From Ilumatobacteraceae bacterium (lineage in GTDB: Bacteria > Actinomycetota > Acidimicrobiia > Acidimicrobiales > Ilumatobacteraceae), in the NCBI GenBank assembly GCA_023263695.1, contig JALQUZ010000009.1:1-48364 (forward strand): a DNA stretch of 48,364 nt. The letters run 5' to 3'. The notes beneath the pieces were generated by a model that saw nothing but the letters and a program-made list of their open reading frames with translations, searched no databases and had not been told where the DNA came from. Positions 25,623 through 33,739 of this stretch are shown here, piece after piece. The translations under genes and the position numbers were made by a program. Positions within the stretch are counted from its first letter, which is position 1. The number at the start of each line of letters is the position of its first letter.

Positions 25623-27161
25623 TCAGCCGAACGTATCGGGCAGAACAGCCTTGCGCTTGGCGATGTACTCCTGCAACTCGGCGTCGATTGCATCGTCCAA
25701 TGCTGGTGGTTGATAGGAAGCAAGTCGCTCTTTCCACAGCTTATTTGCGCGCTGCGAAGCGTCCAGACTGCCGTCATCTACCCACTGTTCATAGCTGTTG
25801 TTGTCGGCAGTGTCCGAGCGGTAAAAAGCGGTTTCAAAGTTGGCCAACGTATGCGCTGTTCCCAAGAAGTGATTTCCCGGTTCGTTTTCTCGCATCGCAC
25901 TCATGGCTTGACCATTTTCAGTGATGTCGAGTCCCTTGCCAAATGTCATCATCATGCCCAGTTGGTCACAATCGAGAACAAATTTTTCGTACCCAATTGC
26001 CAAACCGCCTTCCAACCAGCCGGCGGAATGCAACACAAAGTTGGTTCCCGCCATGATTGTTGGAATTAGTGTTGATGCACTTTCGTATGCGGCCTGTGCA
26101 TCAGGAAGTTTTGATGCGCACAGCGAGCCACCCGAACGGAATGGAACACCAAGACGACGAGCAAGTGCAGCAACGGTGTACAACACCATGGCTGGTTCTG
26201 GAGTTCCAAACGTTGGTGCACCAGTAAGCATGGACATTGAGCTGGCAAACGAACCGAAAATCACTGGAGCACCAGGGCGCACCAGCTGACAAAATGCCAT
26301 GCCAACAAGTGACTCGGCAAGTGTTTGCGAAATAACACCCGAGGAAGTTGATGGCGCCATTGCACCAGCCAAAATGAATGGCGTAATGATGCACGCCTGA
26401 TTGTTCAGCGCGTACACCTCAGCCGATTCCAACATGGTGGCATCCCACACCAACGGTGACGATGCATTAATCAGGCTGGTCATGACGGTGCGATCTTGCA
26501 AGTCGCCACCAAATGCGATGCGTGCCATGTTCACACTGTCTTGTGCACGCTCACCTGCCGTAACCGAACCCATGAATCCTTTGTCGCTGTATTTAATGTG
26601 CGCGTACACCATGTCGAGATGGCGCTTGCTGACGGGAATGTCAACTGGTTCGCACACCGTTCCACCTGAATGGTGAATGTACGGCGACATGTACGCAAGC
26701 TTCACAAAATTTTGGAAGTCGGCGATGGTTGCGTAACGACGACCATTGTCTAAGTCGTGCACAAACGGCGAACCGTAGTTAGGAGCAAACACTGTTGTAT
26801 CGCCGCCGATCTGCACGTTGTTCTCGGGGTTACGCGCATGTTGCGTGTACATGCGTGGCGCACTTGCTTGAATGATGCTTCGACACATGCCACGCGGAAA
26901 GCGCACGCGAGTTCCGTTAACGAACGCGCCTGCGTTCTTGAAACGCTCAATGGCGCTTGGATAGTCGCGGATCTCGACGCCAATCTCTTCCAAAATCGTG
27001 TCGGCGTTGTCTTCAAGAATTCGTAAACCCTCTTCAGAAACCAACTCGTACGGCTTAATCAACCGCGTGAGGTACGCCTCTCGCTGAGCGTTTGAGGTCT
27101 TGCGAGAAGATTGGCGAGCTGCGCGGCCGCCTCCCTTTCGATGATGTACTTCTTCGGTCAT
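25623..27161 (-). CDS. MttB-family (non-pyrrolysine) methylamine:corrinoid methyltransferase 1
   Basis: This 512-aa TIM-barrel member of the trimethylamine methyltransferase superfamily would move a methyl group from a quaternary amine to a corrinoid protein. The open frame runs through with no in-frame UAG, so it is a non-pyrrolysine member such as glycine betaine methyltransferase MtgB. Segments include PSAIERFKNAGAFV, ITPFILAGAMAPSTSSG, QLVRPGAPVIFGSF, DAQAAYESASTLI and HSAGWLEGGL. The N-terminus is Lys/Arg/Gly rich (RKGGGRAARQSSRK). GGGGAG precedes the ATG. The paralogue at 46625 shares the middle motifs. Its position in the corrinoid operon supports glycine betaine as a substrate, by inference. 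Confidence 0.9.
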   Translation of the reverse strand: MTEEVHHRKGGGRAARQSSRKTSNAQREAYLTRLIKPYELVSEEGLRILEDNADTILEEIGVEIRDYPSAIERFKNAGAFVNGTRVRFPRGMCRSIIQASAPRMYTQHARNPENNVQIGGDTTVFAPNYGSPFVHDLDNGRRYATIADFQNFVKLAYMSPYIHHSGGTVCEPVDIPVSKRHLDMVYAHIKYSDKGFMGSVTAGERAQDSVNMARIAFGGDLQDRTVMTSLINASSPLVWDATMLESAEVYALNNQACIITPFILAGAMAPSTSSGVISQTLAESLVGMAFCQLVRPGAPVIFGSFASSMSMLTGAPTFGTPEPAMVLYTVAALARRLGVPFRSGGSLCASKLPDAQAAYESASTLIPTIMAGTNFVLHSAGWLEGGLAIGYEKFVLDCDQLGMMMTFGKGLDITENGQAMSAMRENEPGNHFLGTAHTLANFETAFYRSDTADNNSYEQWVDDGSLDASQRANKLWKERLASYQPPALDDAIDAELQEYIAKRKAVLPDTFG

Positions 27162-27198
27162 ATTCTCCCCAATTCCTTACTTATTCTTGCAGAACCAT

Positions 27199-29217
27199 TT
27201 ATGCGCGACGACGCCTGCGCTGACCACCGCCAGCACCATCGCCCGAGTTTTCAATTCGCGGAGGCAGTGTGACCAAAGTCGACAGGTTTGGTGTCGCCGC
27301 ATATGCATGTGGAAATGCCATCGCTGCCACAAAGAGGTCTTGGAAACGTGGCTCGGTTGCCGTTTCAATCTTGGTTACATGCGTGACGGTGTGTTCCATC
27401 TCGCGGCGTTGAGCACGAGAAAGCAGTGCCTTCGCCGCGCCAGTTCCTGCAGAGTTACCCACCGACCGCACTCCCGGCAACGGGCAATCTGGCACCAGAC
27501 CAAGCACCATTGCATACGTTGGATCGATATGAGCACCGAAAGCGCCAGCAAGTCGAATGTCGTGTACTTCTGGCGAACCCGCATGCTCTACGAGCAAATC
27601 GATACCCGCACGCAGTGCAGCCTTTGCCAATTGAATGGCGCGGATGTCGTTTTGCGTGATGAACAATTTGGTGTCGCCGTTTTCGTAGAGTAAATACGAG
27701 AAGGTGCGCTCGTCCGCAACGACTCGAGGCGACTTCTCTATAAGTGATCCCTGGATCACCCCGTCTTGCGAAATAATTCCTGCGAGGTACATTTCGGCAA
27801 TCACTTCGATGATTCCCGAGCCACACACTCCAGTTACCGGGGTGTCTTGCACAGCTTCAGAGAAGCCCGGCTCATCTGACCACATGTCAATACCAATGGC
27901 GCGAAAACGTGGTTCAAGCGTGACCGGATCGATACGAACTTTTTCAATTGCACCTGCCGTTGCGCGTTGACCGCAACTCAGCTGAGCACCTTCAAATGCA
28001 GGACCAGTCGGCGACGATGCAGCAAACTGACGTGAGGTGTCACCAAGCACGATTTCCGCATTGGTTCCAACATCGATCAGTAGCTGCATGCTTGAACCAC
28101 GGTGTGGACCTTCGGAAAGAATTGCAGCCGCAGTATCTGCTCCAACGTGACCTGCAATGCACGGACCAACATAGAACGAAGCATTTGGCAAGTGAATATC
28201 AAGTTCTTCTGCTGCTCCATACGTTGCTTCGCTTGTTGCCAACACAAACGGAGCCGCACCAAGTGGCGTTGGGTCAATGCCCAAAAGAATGTGGTGCATG
28301 ATTGGGTTTCCAACCATTACCACTTCAAGAATTTTGTCTGCAGTAATTGATGCCTTCTCGGCCAACTCGTGAACAAGATCGTTAATTGCGCTGCGAATCA
28401 CGGTGGTGAGTTCTTTTTCGCCACCCTTGTTCATCATCACGTACGACACGCGGCTCATCAGGTCTTCACCGAAGCGAATCTGTGGGTTCATGACACCACT
28501 GCTACTCATCACTTCACCCGTTGTGAGATCGATGAGGTGACCAGCAACGGTTGTTGACCCAATGTCGATGGCGATGCCAAAGACGGTTTCAACAAACCCT
28601 GGCCAAGCTGCGACGATATTTCCTGCAACACCATCTATTTCAGAACGCTTAATTGCAATGGTTGCTCCGCCGTCACCTTTGTCAATCGCCCGATTCACCT
28701 GAGAAAGTGCAGTGATGCTGATAGTTGGACGCGCAATGTTGTGTTGCTGAGCGATTGCGTCGCGGATGATCTGTGATGCTGTTACGTCATCACCAAGTTC
28801 TGATGGTGCAACGGCTACGTAATACAAGCTAAATGTTGGGTCAATAACGATGACACCCAAGTCCAAGTCTTTACGCACAATCTGGCGGTGCACTTGACTC
28901 ATTGCAGGAACGTCAATGACCATGTCGCCACACACTTTGGCCATGCAACCAAGACGGTTGCCTTCAACAAGTGCGCGCTTGCCTTTGTAGTTGATCTCGC
29001 CTTCAGAAAGTTCTGTCAATGAAGACTCAACAGCGTCAATTCCCCACTTGGAGAACGAACCAAAACTTGGAGTTATTTGACAGCGACCGCAAATGCCTCT
29101 TCCGCCACACACCGAATCGATGTCGGCACCGAGCTTGCGCGCAGCGTCCAACACCGTGGTTCCGGATTCAACGGTGCCGTCTAGACCAGACGGCGTAAAG
29201 ACAATGCGGTGCGACAT
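27199..29217 (-). CDS. Corrinoid activation protein (RACo/RamA-like): 2Fe-2S ferredoxin plus ASKHA ATPase (DUF4445)
   Basis: This 672-aa protein would reduce inactive Co(II) corrinoid to active Co(I) using ATP. The N-terminal ferredoxin domain has four cysteines Cys37, Cys43, Cys46 and Cys91 (CX5CX2C pattern then a distant Cys), which fits a plant-type 2Fe-2S cluster. The ASKHA part has IDIGSTT at 217-223, IDVGTNAEIV at 381-390 and VTGVCGSGIIEVIAEM further on. It is the RACo arrangement rather than the 2[4Fe-4S] RamA arrangement. The C-terminus ends GGGQRRRRRA. It lies 6 bp after the methyl-THF methyltransferase gene in the corrinoid operon, which is the expected neighbourhood. Confidence 0.9.
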   Translation of the reverse strand: MSHRIVFTPSGLDGTVESGTTVLDAARKLGADIDSVCGGRGICGRCQITPSFGSFSKWGIDAVESSLTELSEGEINYKGKRALVEGNRLGCMAKVCGDMVIDVPAMSQVHRQIVRKDLDLGVIVIDPTFSLYYVAVAPSELGDDVTASQIIRDAIAQQHNIARPTISITALSQVNRAIDKGDGGATIAIKRSEIDGVAGNIVAAWPGFVETVFGIAIDIGSTTVAGHLIDLTTGEVMSSSGVMNPQIRFGEDLMSRVSYVMMNKGGEKELTTVIRSAINDLVHELAEKASITADKILEVVMVGNPIMHHILLGIDPTPLGAAPFVLATSEATYGAAEELDIHLPNASFYVGPCIAGHVGADTAAAILSEGPHRGSSMQLLIDVGTNAEIVLGDTSRQFAASSPTGPAFEGAQLSCGQRATAGAIEKVRIDPVTLEPRFRAIGIDMWSDEPGFSEAVQDTPVTGVCGSGIIEVIAEMYLAGIISQDGVIQGSLIEKSPRVVADERTFSYLLYENGDTKLFITQNDIRAIQLAKAALRAGIDLLVEHAGSPEVHDIRLAGAFGAHIDPTYAMVLGLVPDCPLPGVRSVGNSAGTGAAKALLSRAQRREMEHTVTHVTKIETATEPRFQDLFVAAMAFPHAYAATPNLSTLVTLPPRIENSGDGAGGGQRRRRRA

Positions 29218-29223
29218 TATGAA

Positions 29224-30126
29224 CTATTGCGCTGAACGGCGGCGGCGGCCTTCGCGATCGCCACGTCCACCAGTTGGAGCATTCGGATCGCGGTTCGCCT
29301 TAATCCATGCTGCACAGTCCTGGTCGTTTCCGGTCAGTACATCGGCCGCCATAATTGCAGCCTTCACCTCTGGATGAAGTGGGCTCATGATTGCCGACGT
29401 CATTCCTGAAGCCATCGCCATACTGAGGAACGTTCCCGTGACTTGGTTGCGGTTTGGCAAACCGAAACTGACATTAGAAGCACCACACGTGGTGTTCACC
29501 TTCAACTCCTCACGCAAACGACGAATCAATTTGAAAGCTTGTTGTCCGGCTTGTCCAAGTGCGCCAATTGGCATGACCAACGGGTCAACCACAACATCGG
29601 AATAGTGAATTCCGTGATCTGCTGCGCGCTCAACGATTTTCTTGGCAACTGCAAAGCGAACATCTGGATCCATGCTGATTCCAGTTTCATCGTTTGAAAT
29701 TGCTACTACTGCCGCTCCGTACTTCTTTACCAGTGGCAATACACGTTCAAGCGATTCGTCTTCACCCGTTACCGAGTTAACCAAAGCTTTGCCCTGGTAC
29801 ACCGAAAGTCCGCGCTCAAGCGCGTCGATGATTGATGAGTCGATAGACAGTGGAACATCGGTGATTGCCTGCACCAATTGAATGGCACGTGCGAGTAGTG
29901 CAGGTTCATCAGCAAGTGGAATACCGGCGTTGACATCCAACATTTGAGCTCCGGCTTCAACCTGCGCAAGTGCGTCGGCCTCAACACGACTGAAGTCTCC
30001 ATTTTTCATTTCTTCCGCGAGCAATTTACGGCCTGTTGGGTTGATGCGCTCACCGATCATCACAAATGGACGATCGAAACCAATGACAACTTCTTTGGTT
30101 GGCGACGAAAGGATGGTATGGGTCAT
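29224..30126 (-). CDS. Methyl-THF:corrinoid methyltransferase (pterin-binding, AcsE/MtgA-like)
   Basis: This 300-aa DHPS-fold protein has IGERINPTGRKLL at the start, AGAQMLDVNAG, PLSIDSS, NSVTGEDES and CGASNVSFGLPNRNQ, which match methyl-THF methyltransferases more than folate-synthesis DHPS. It would pass the methyl group between the corrinoid protein and THF; here the direction is probably corrinoid to THF. I chose the ATG at 30126 because the upstream extension to 30270 is Lys/Leu-rich and reads over the end of the PF13769 gene. The C-terminus is Arg/Gly rich (TGGRGDREGRRRRSAQ). It is the link between the corrinoid protein and the folate genes in this window. Confidence 0.88.
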   Translation of the reverse strand: MTHTILSSPTKEVVIGFDRPFVMIGERINPTGRKLLAEEMKNGDFSRVEADALAQVEAGAQMLDVNAGIPLADEPALLARAIQLVQAITDVPLSIDSSIIDALERGLSVYQGKALVNSVTGEDESLERVLPLVKKYGAAVVAISNDETGISMDPDVRFAVAKKIVERAADHGIHYSDVVVDPLVMPIGALGQAGQQAFKLIRRLREELKVNTTCGASNVSFGLPNRNQVTGTFLSMAMASGMTSAIMSPLHPEVKAAIMAADVLTGNDQDCAAWIKANRDPNAPTGGRGDREGRRRRSAQ

Positions 30127-30151
30127 GACAGTATCTCGTTTCTTTCTTGTA

Positions 30152-30544
30152 TTAAATGTTCGGAGTTTCTTCTTCGTCTTCTTCAAGCTCTTCGAGTGCA
30201 GCGAGATCTTTAGCTGCAACCGTAAGTTGCTCAACATCTTTTTCGAACCCACCCGCATAGGCAAGAACACCTAAACGCTGGCGTGTCCACTCTTCTTCCA
30301 ACCTGTCTGCAACTGATTGGGCAGCAAGCGCCATGTCGCCTTCAAGCGGCAATGTTTCGCGACTCCATTGAGCCACATCTTCTTCGGCGGTATAAATGTT
30401 TGCTTTTCGCTTCGCGCGATCGATTGCGCGTTGAAACTTTGCACCCAAAATGACTTGGTAGCGCTCGCGACCCATCTGTGCATTTACTTGCGCAGGAATG
30501 TCACGCCATTTAATAATGATTATTGAATTTCCACCACGGGCCAT
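30152..30544 (-). CDS. PF13769-type 'virulence factor' protein of unknown function
   Basis: This 130-aa protein has IIIIKWRDIPAQVNAQMGRER near the start, FQRAIDRAKRKANIYTAEED, and a helical second half. I recognise the domain family labelled 'virulence factor' in Pfam; the name is historical and nothing here suggests virulence. The ATG overlaps the DUF1638 stop by one base (TGATG), so the two are translationally coupled. The C-terminal 17 residues are strongly acidic (LEELEEDEEETPNI), the opposite charge of the Arg-rich tails on neighbouring enzymes. A role as an assembly or chaperone factor for the corrinoid/methyltransferase system is inference. Confidence 0.75.
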   Translation of the reverse strand: MARGGNSIIIIKWRDIPAQVNAQMGRERYQVILGAKFQRAIDRAKRKANIYTAEEDVAQWSRETLPLEGDMALAAQSVADRLEEEWTRQRLGVLAYAGGFEKDVEQLTVAAKDLAALEELEEDEEETPNI

Positions 30545-31170
30545 CAGTTAACACTCACATTTCTTTTTGCAGCAGATTGAAACACTACGGGAATTGACTC
30601 CCCTAAACCTTGCATACCAACGTGTCGATGTTCGAAGTTGAGCCCCAACATTTCTGCAGCTTCCTTAGCTATTGCAATCAGCGAATCATCACTGACTTGC
30701 GAGAAATACATCACTTTTGTGTAATTACCAAAGTACATATCGCGCAATTCAGGATGTGTGTCCAGCCCAAGCCCTTCCCACACCAACGCACGGAAGTGTT
30801 TTGCTAGGAAATCGGTGAGGTAAAACGTGCCTGGTTCTGCGTCGTGCACCTCTTTAAACAGTGACGAACCTGCAAAGAACTCGTAGCAATGTGCCCCTGA
30901 AATTCGCTCAACACCTGGGTAATCCAACAACATGGCGTCGATCTGCCCACCGGTACCGCAGTCTGCATAACCAACAAATGTTGGTCGGCTGCCACGTGCG
31001 TCCAAATGTTCACGCAATACAGGAACGATTCCTTCCGGACGGTTGTGCAAATTGGCCGGCAAGTAACGCACTTCCACAGCGTCAGTTAGTCCATTGCGAT
31101 TGAGAACTTCGCGCAACTCACTGACGAGTGCACCACACGCAATGATCAGTGGACGCTCGCCCGCCGACAT
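30544..31170 (-). CDS. DUF1638 protein
   Basis: This 208-aa protein matches what I recall of DUF1638: IIACGALVSEL near the N-terminus, VGYADCGTGGQID, GAHCYEFFAG, and the late segment FGNYTKVMYFSQ. Three conserved-looking cysteines, Cys12, Cys71 and Cys95, with His94 next to the last, suggest a metal or cofactor site. There is no signal peptide. The gene lies 21 bp after the corrinoid gene and is coupled to the PF13769 gene. DUF1638 genes are often found near methyltransferase/corrinoid genes in methanogens and alphaproteobacteria, to my knowledge. Function unknown; a role in corrinoid or methyl-transfer maintenance is inference. Confidence 0.8.
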   Translation of the reverse strand: MSAGERPLIIACGALVSELREVLNRNGLTDAVEVRYLPANLHNRPEGIVPVLREHLDARGSRPTFVGYADCGTGGQIDAMLLDYPGVERISGAHCYEFFAGSSLFKEVHDAEPGTFYLTDFLAKHFRALVWEGLGLDTHPELRDMYFGNYTKVMYFSQVSDDSLIAIAKEAAEMLGLNFEHRHVGMQGLGESIPVVFQSAAKRNVSVN

Positions 31171-31191
31171 GTGCGCGTTACCAGCTGCGAA

Positions 31192-31911
31192 TCAGGCGAC
31201 CGACGGGCCAGGAGGCTCGGCTGTTCGCACGCGACGTGCGTTGACCAAAGTCTTTGCGGTCTCTGAAGCAACTGCGGCGTCGCGACAGTACGCATCTGCA
31301 CCAACAGCCGCACCGAACTCTTCGTTCAACGGAGCACCACCTACCAAGATGATGTACTTGTCACGAATGCCACGCTCTTTCATGGTGTCCACAACAACCT
31401 TCATGTATGGCATGGTCGTAGTGAGCAATGCCGACATTCCCAGAATGTCTGGCTGATGCTCTTCGAGTGCTGCAATGAACTTGTCGGCGTCAGTGTTAAT
31501 GCCGAGGTCAATCACTTCAAAGCCAGCGCCTTCCATCATCATGGCAACCAAGTTCTTGCCAATGTCATGAATGTCGCCTTTCACGGTTCCGACAACAACT
31601 TTGCCAATTGACTCTGCACCAGTTTCTGCAAGCAATGGTCGAAGAATGTTCATTCCGGCCTTCATTGCGTTTGCAGCGAGAAGCACTTCTGGCACGAACA
31701 AGATTCCGTCACGGAAGTCAACACCAACGATGCGCATTCCTTCTACCAGTGCTTCCTGCAACACTTTGTCTGGGCCCCAACCGCGATCCAACAAAATGGT
31801 GGTGCCTTCAACGATCTCTTCGCCAAGACCGTCGTACAAGTCGTCGTGCATCTGTGCCACCAGGTCTTCGTTAGAAAGACTCGCAAGATCAATGTCGTCA
31901 AAATCGCTCAT
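31192..31911 (-). CDS. Cobalamin-binding methyltransferase corrinoid protein
   Basis: This 239-aa methyl carrier has a helical N-terminal domain (about 12-95) and a B12-binding Rossmann domain with the base-off motif DIHDIGKN (Asp113, His115, Gly118; His115 the lower cobalt ligand), then SALLTTTMPYMK and VGGAPLN around residue 190. It resembles MtbC/MttC/MtgC carriers. The N-terminus is acidic (MSDFDDIDLASLSNEDL). It is the first gene of the demethylation operon, with GGGAG upstream of the ATG. It is the only corrinoid carrier in the window although two MttB homologues are present, so it may serve both. Confidence 0.93.
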   Translation of the reverse strand: MSDFDDIDLASLSNEDLVAQMHDDLYDGLGEEIVEGTTILLDRGWGPDKVLQEALVEGMRIVGVDFRDGILFVPEVLLAANAMKAGMNILRPLLAETGAESIGKVVVGTVKGDIHDIGKNLVAMMMEGAGFEVIDLGINTDADKFIAALEEHQPDILGMSALLTTTMPYMKVVVDTMKERGIRDKYIILVGGAPLNEEFGAAVGADAYCRDAAVASETAKTLVNARRVRTAEPPGPSVA

Positions 31912-31940
31912 AGGTACTCCCGTTACTGAGTGGAGCCGAG

Positions 31941-31950
31941 ATATATCACG
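31941..31950 (-). promoter_or_regulatory. TGATATAT motif upstream of the corrinoid operon
   Basis: The minus strand reads CGTGATATAT about 30 bp upstream of the corrinoid gene start. TGATATAT can be an extended -10 (TGN then TATATC) or a regulator half-site. Related TGATATA motifs occur at 40414, 40448 and 42141. Confidence 0.45.
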
Positions 31951-32003
31951 GCGAGGGAAAGGCTATCAGGGCGGCCTTACAGCCACCCATTCATTGGCTG
32001 ACT

Positions 32004-33650
32004 TTAGTGATGGCGGTAGAAATCGAGGTTTTCTGGCGGCAGCGGGGTCTTGCCCAAAATGATGTCCGCCGACTTCTCGGCAAGCATCATGACCGGGGCG
32101 TAGATGTTGCCATTGGTTACATACGGCATGACTGAGGCATCCACAACTCGGAGTCCTTGCATTCCCCTCACCCGCATAGTGGCTGGGTCGATGACCGACA
32201 TGTCGTCCACTCCCATTCGGCACGTGCATGACGGGTGATAAGCGGTTTCACCGTCTTTACGCACCCAGTCCAACACTTCGACATCAGTTGCAACAGTTGG
32301 TCCAGGTGAAATTTCGCCACCGCTAAATGGTGCAAATGCGGGCTGATTCAAAATTTTGCGAGCAGCAGCAATCGCTTCAACCCATTCCTGCTTGTCCTCT
32401 TGCGTTGACAGGTAGTTGAAGGTGAAGGCAGGCTTATCACGCACATCGCCTGATGTCACTTTCAAACTGCCGCGCGAATTGGAATACATCGGACCGATGT
32501 GCACTTGGTACCCGTGGCCACTTGCAGGAGCAGTTCCGTCGTAGCGCACCGCAATCGGCAAAAAGTGAAACATCAAGTTCGGATATTTCACGGTGTCGTT
32601 ACTGCGAATAAACCCACCAGCTTCAAAATGATTTGACGCGCCTGGGCCTTTGCGGAACAGCCAAGCCAACCCAATGAATGGACGCCTCCACATTTTCATC
32701 ATTGGATTCAAAGACACGGGTTGTGTTGCAGAATGTTGAACGTACACCTCGAGATGATCTTGCAAGTTCTCTCCGACTCCCGGAAGATGATGTACCGGAG
32801 TAATGCCGACCTTTTGTAGCTCGTCACTGTTACCAATTCCCGAAACCTGCAGCAACTGTGGAGAGTTAAATGCTCCTCCGCACAAAATGATTTCTTTCGC
32901 TTGTACCGATCGCTTCCGGCCAAACGGCAATTCGTATTCAACGCCTGTTGCAGTTTTACCGCTGGTCAACACTTTTGTAACCAAGGCACGACATTGAACC
33001 GTGAGATTCTTGCGATGCTTCACCGGATGCAAATATGCACGTGCTGCGCTGTAGCGCCGACCACTTTTCACGTTGCGATCAAATGCCGCGAAACCTTCTT
33101 GTTGATATCCGTTTACATCTTGCGTAATTGGATGACCAGCTTCCTGCACTGCCTTGAAGAACGCACCGAACAATGGATTCTTCACTGCTCCACGTTCCAT
33201 ATGCAACGGACCCGACTTCCCGCGGAATTTGTCGGAAGGGTCTGCGGCGATACACGATTCCATTTTTTTGAAGTACGGCAAGCAATGCGCATAATCCCAC
33301 TCGCCCATTCCTGGGTCGGCTCCCCAACGTTCGTAGTCAAGTGGATTTCCCCGCTGAAAGATCATGCCGTTAATGCTGGATGATCCGCCAAGAATCTTTC
33401 CTCGTCCGTGAGTAATACGACGACCATCCATATGCGGTTCTGGTTGCGAGGAATACATCCAGTCGTACAACTTGTTGCCAATAGGGAATACCAACGCAGC
33501 GGGCATATGTACGAATACATCAAACCAATAGTCGGGACGACCGGCTTCAAGTACCAGAACTGAGTTGTTCGGATCTTCGCTTAAGCGATTCGCAAGCGCA
33601 CATCCAGCCGAACCACCACCAACAATCACGTAATCAAAAGACTTTTTCAC
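32004..33650 (-). CDS. GMC-family oxidoreductase (choline dehydrogenase-like)
   Basis: This 548-aa flavoprotein of the glucose-methanol-choline family has [17 protein letters not shown] near residue 10, [15 protein letters not shown], and the C-terminal HPSCTCRMG with the catalytic His near residue 472, then [14 protein letters not shown]. The HPSC-type box and overall length fit BetA-like enzymes. The expected reaction is choline to betaine aldehyde (possibly on to betaine) with FAD. No betaine aldehyde dehydrogenase is in the window. Its position, between the betaine transporter and the demethylation operon and on the same strand, supports a quaternary-amine alcohol as substrate. Other primary alcohols remain possible. 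Confidence 0.82.
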   Translation of the reverse strand: MKKSFDYVIVGGGSAGCALANRLSEDPNNSVLVLEAGRPDYWFDVFVHMPAALVFPIGNKLYDWMYSSQPEPHMDGRRITHGRGKILGGSSSINGMIFQRGNPLDYERWGADPGMGEWDYAHCLPYFKKMESCIAADPSDKFRGKSGPLHMERGAVKNPLFGAFFKAVQEAGHPITQDVNGYQQEGFAAFDRNVKSGRRYSAARAYLHPVKHRKNLTVQCRALVTKVLTSGKTATGVEYELPFGRKRSVQAKEIILCGGAFNSPQLLQVSGIGNSDELQKVGITPVHHLPGVGENLQDHLEVYVQHSATQPVSLNPMMKMWRRPFIGLAWLFRKGPGASNHFEAGGFIRSNDTVKYPNLMFHFLPIAVRYDGTAPASGHGYQVHIGPMYSNSRGSLKVTSGDVRDKPAFTFNYLSTQEDKQEWVEAIAAARKILNQPAFAPFSGGEISPGPTVATDVEVLDWVRKDGETAYHPSCTCRMGVDDMSVIDPATMRVRGMQGLRVVDASVMPYVTNGNIYAPVMMLAEKSADIILGKTPLPPENLDFYRHH

Positions 33651-33676
33651 GCGCTCATTCTGCCACGGAATTACAA

Positions 33677-33704
33677 AAGTGGCGGGGCTTTCGCCCCGCC
33701 ACTT
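33677..33704 (-). terminator. Rho-independent terminator after the betaine-binding protein gene
   Basis: A perfect 12-bp stem (AAGTGGCGGGGC with its complement) closes on a four-base loop and is followed on the minus strand by TTTTG. It lies 36 bp past the stop of the substrate-binding protein gene and before the GMC gene, so it should end the single-gene proX transcript. Confidence 0.85.
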
Positions 33705-33739
33705 CGTGATACGTAATTATTTTTTAGTGAGTTATTGGT

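Noticed and set aside
25623-27161. Pyrrolysine use in MttB
   Set aside because: The frame is uninterrupted with no in-frame UAG and no pyl genes are seen, so it is a non-pyrrolysine homologue.
30152-30544. A virulence role for the PF13769 protein
   Set aside because: The name is a family label; the operon context is one-carbon metabolism and no toxin, secretion or adhesion gene is nearby.
31912-32003. A cobalamin riboswitch before the corrinoid operon
   Set aside because: The 92-bp gap is too short and lacks a B12-box; only a weak hairpin and a TGATATAT motif are seen.
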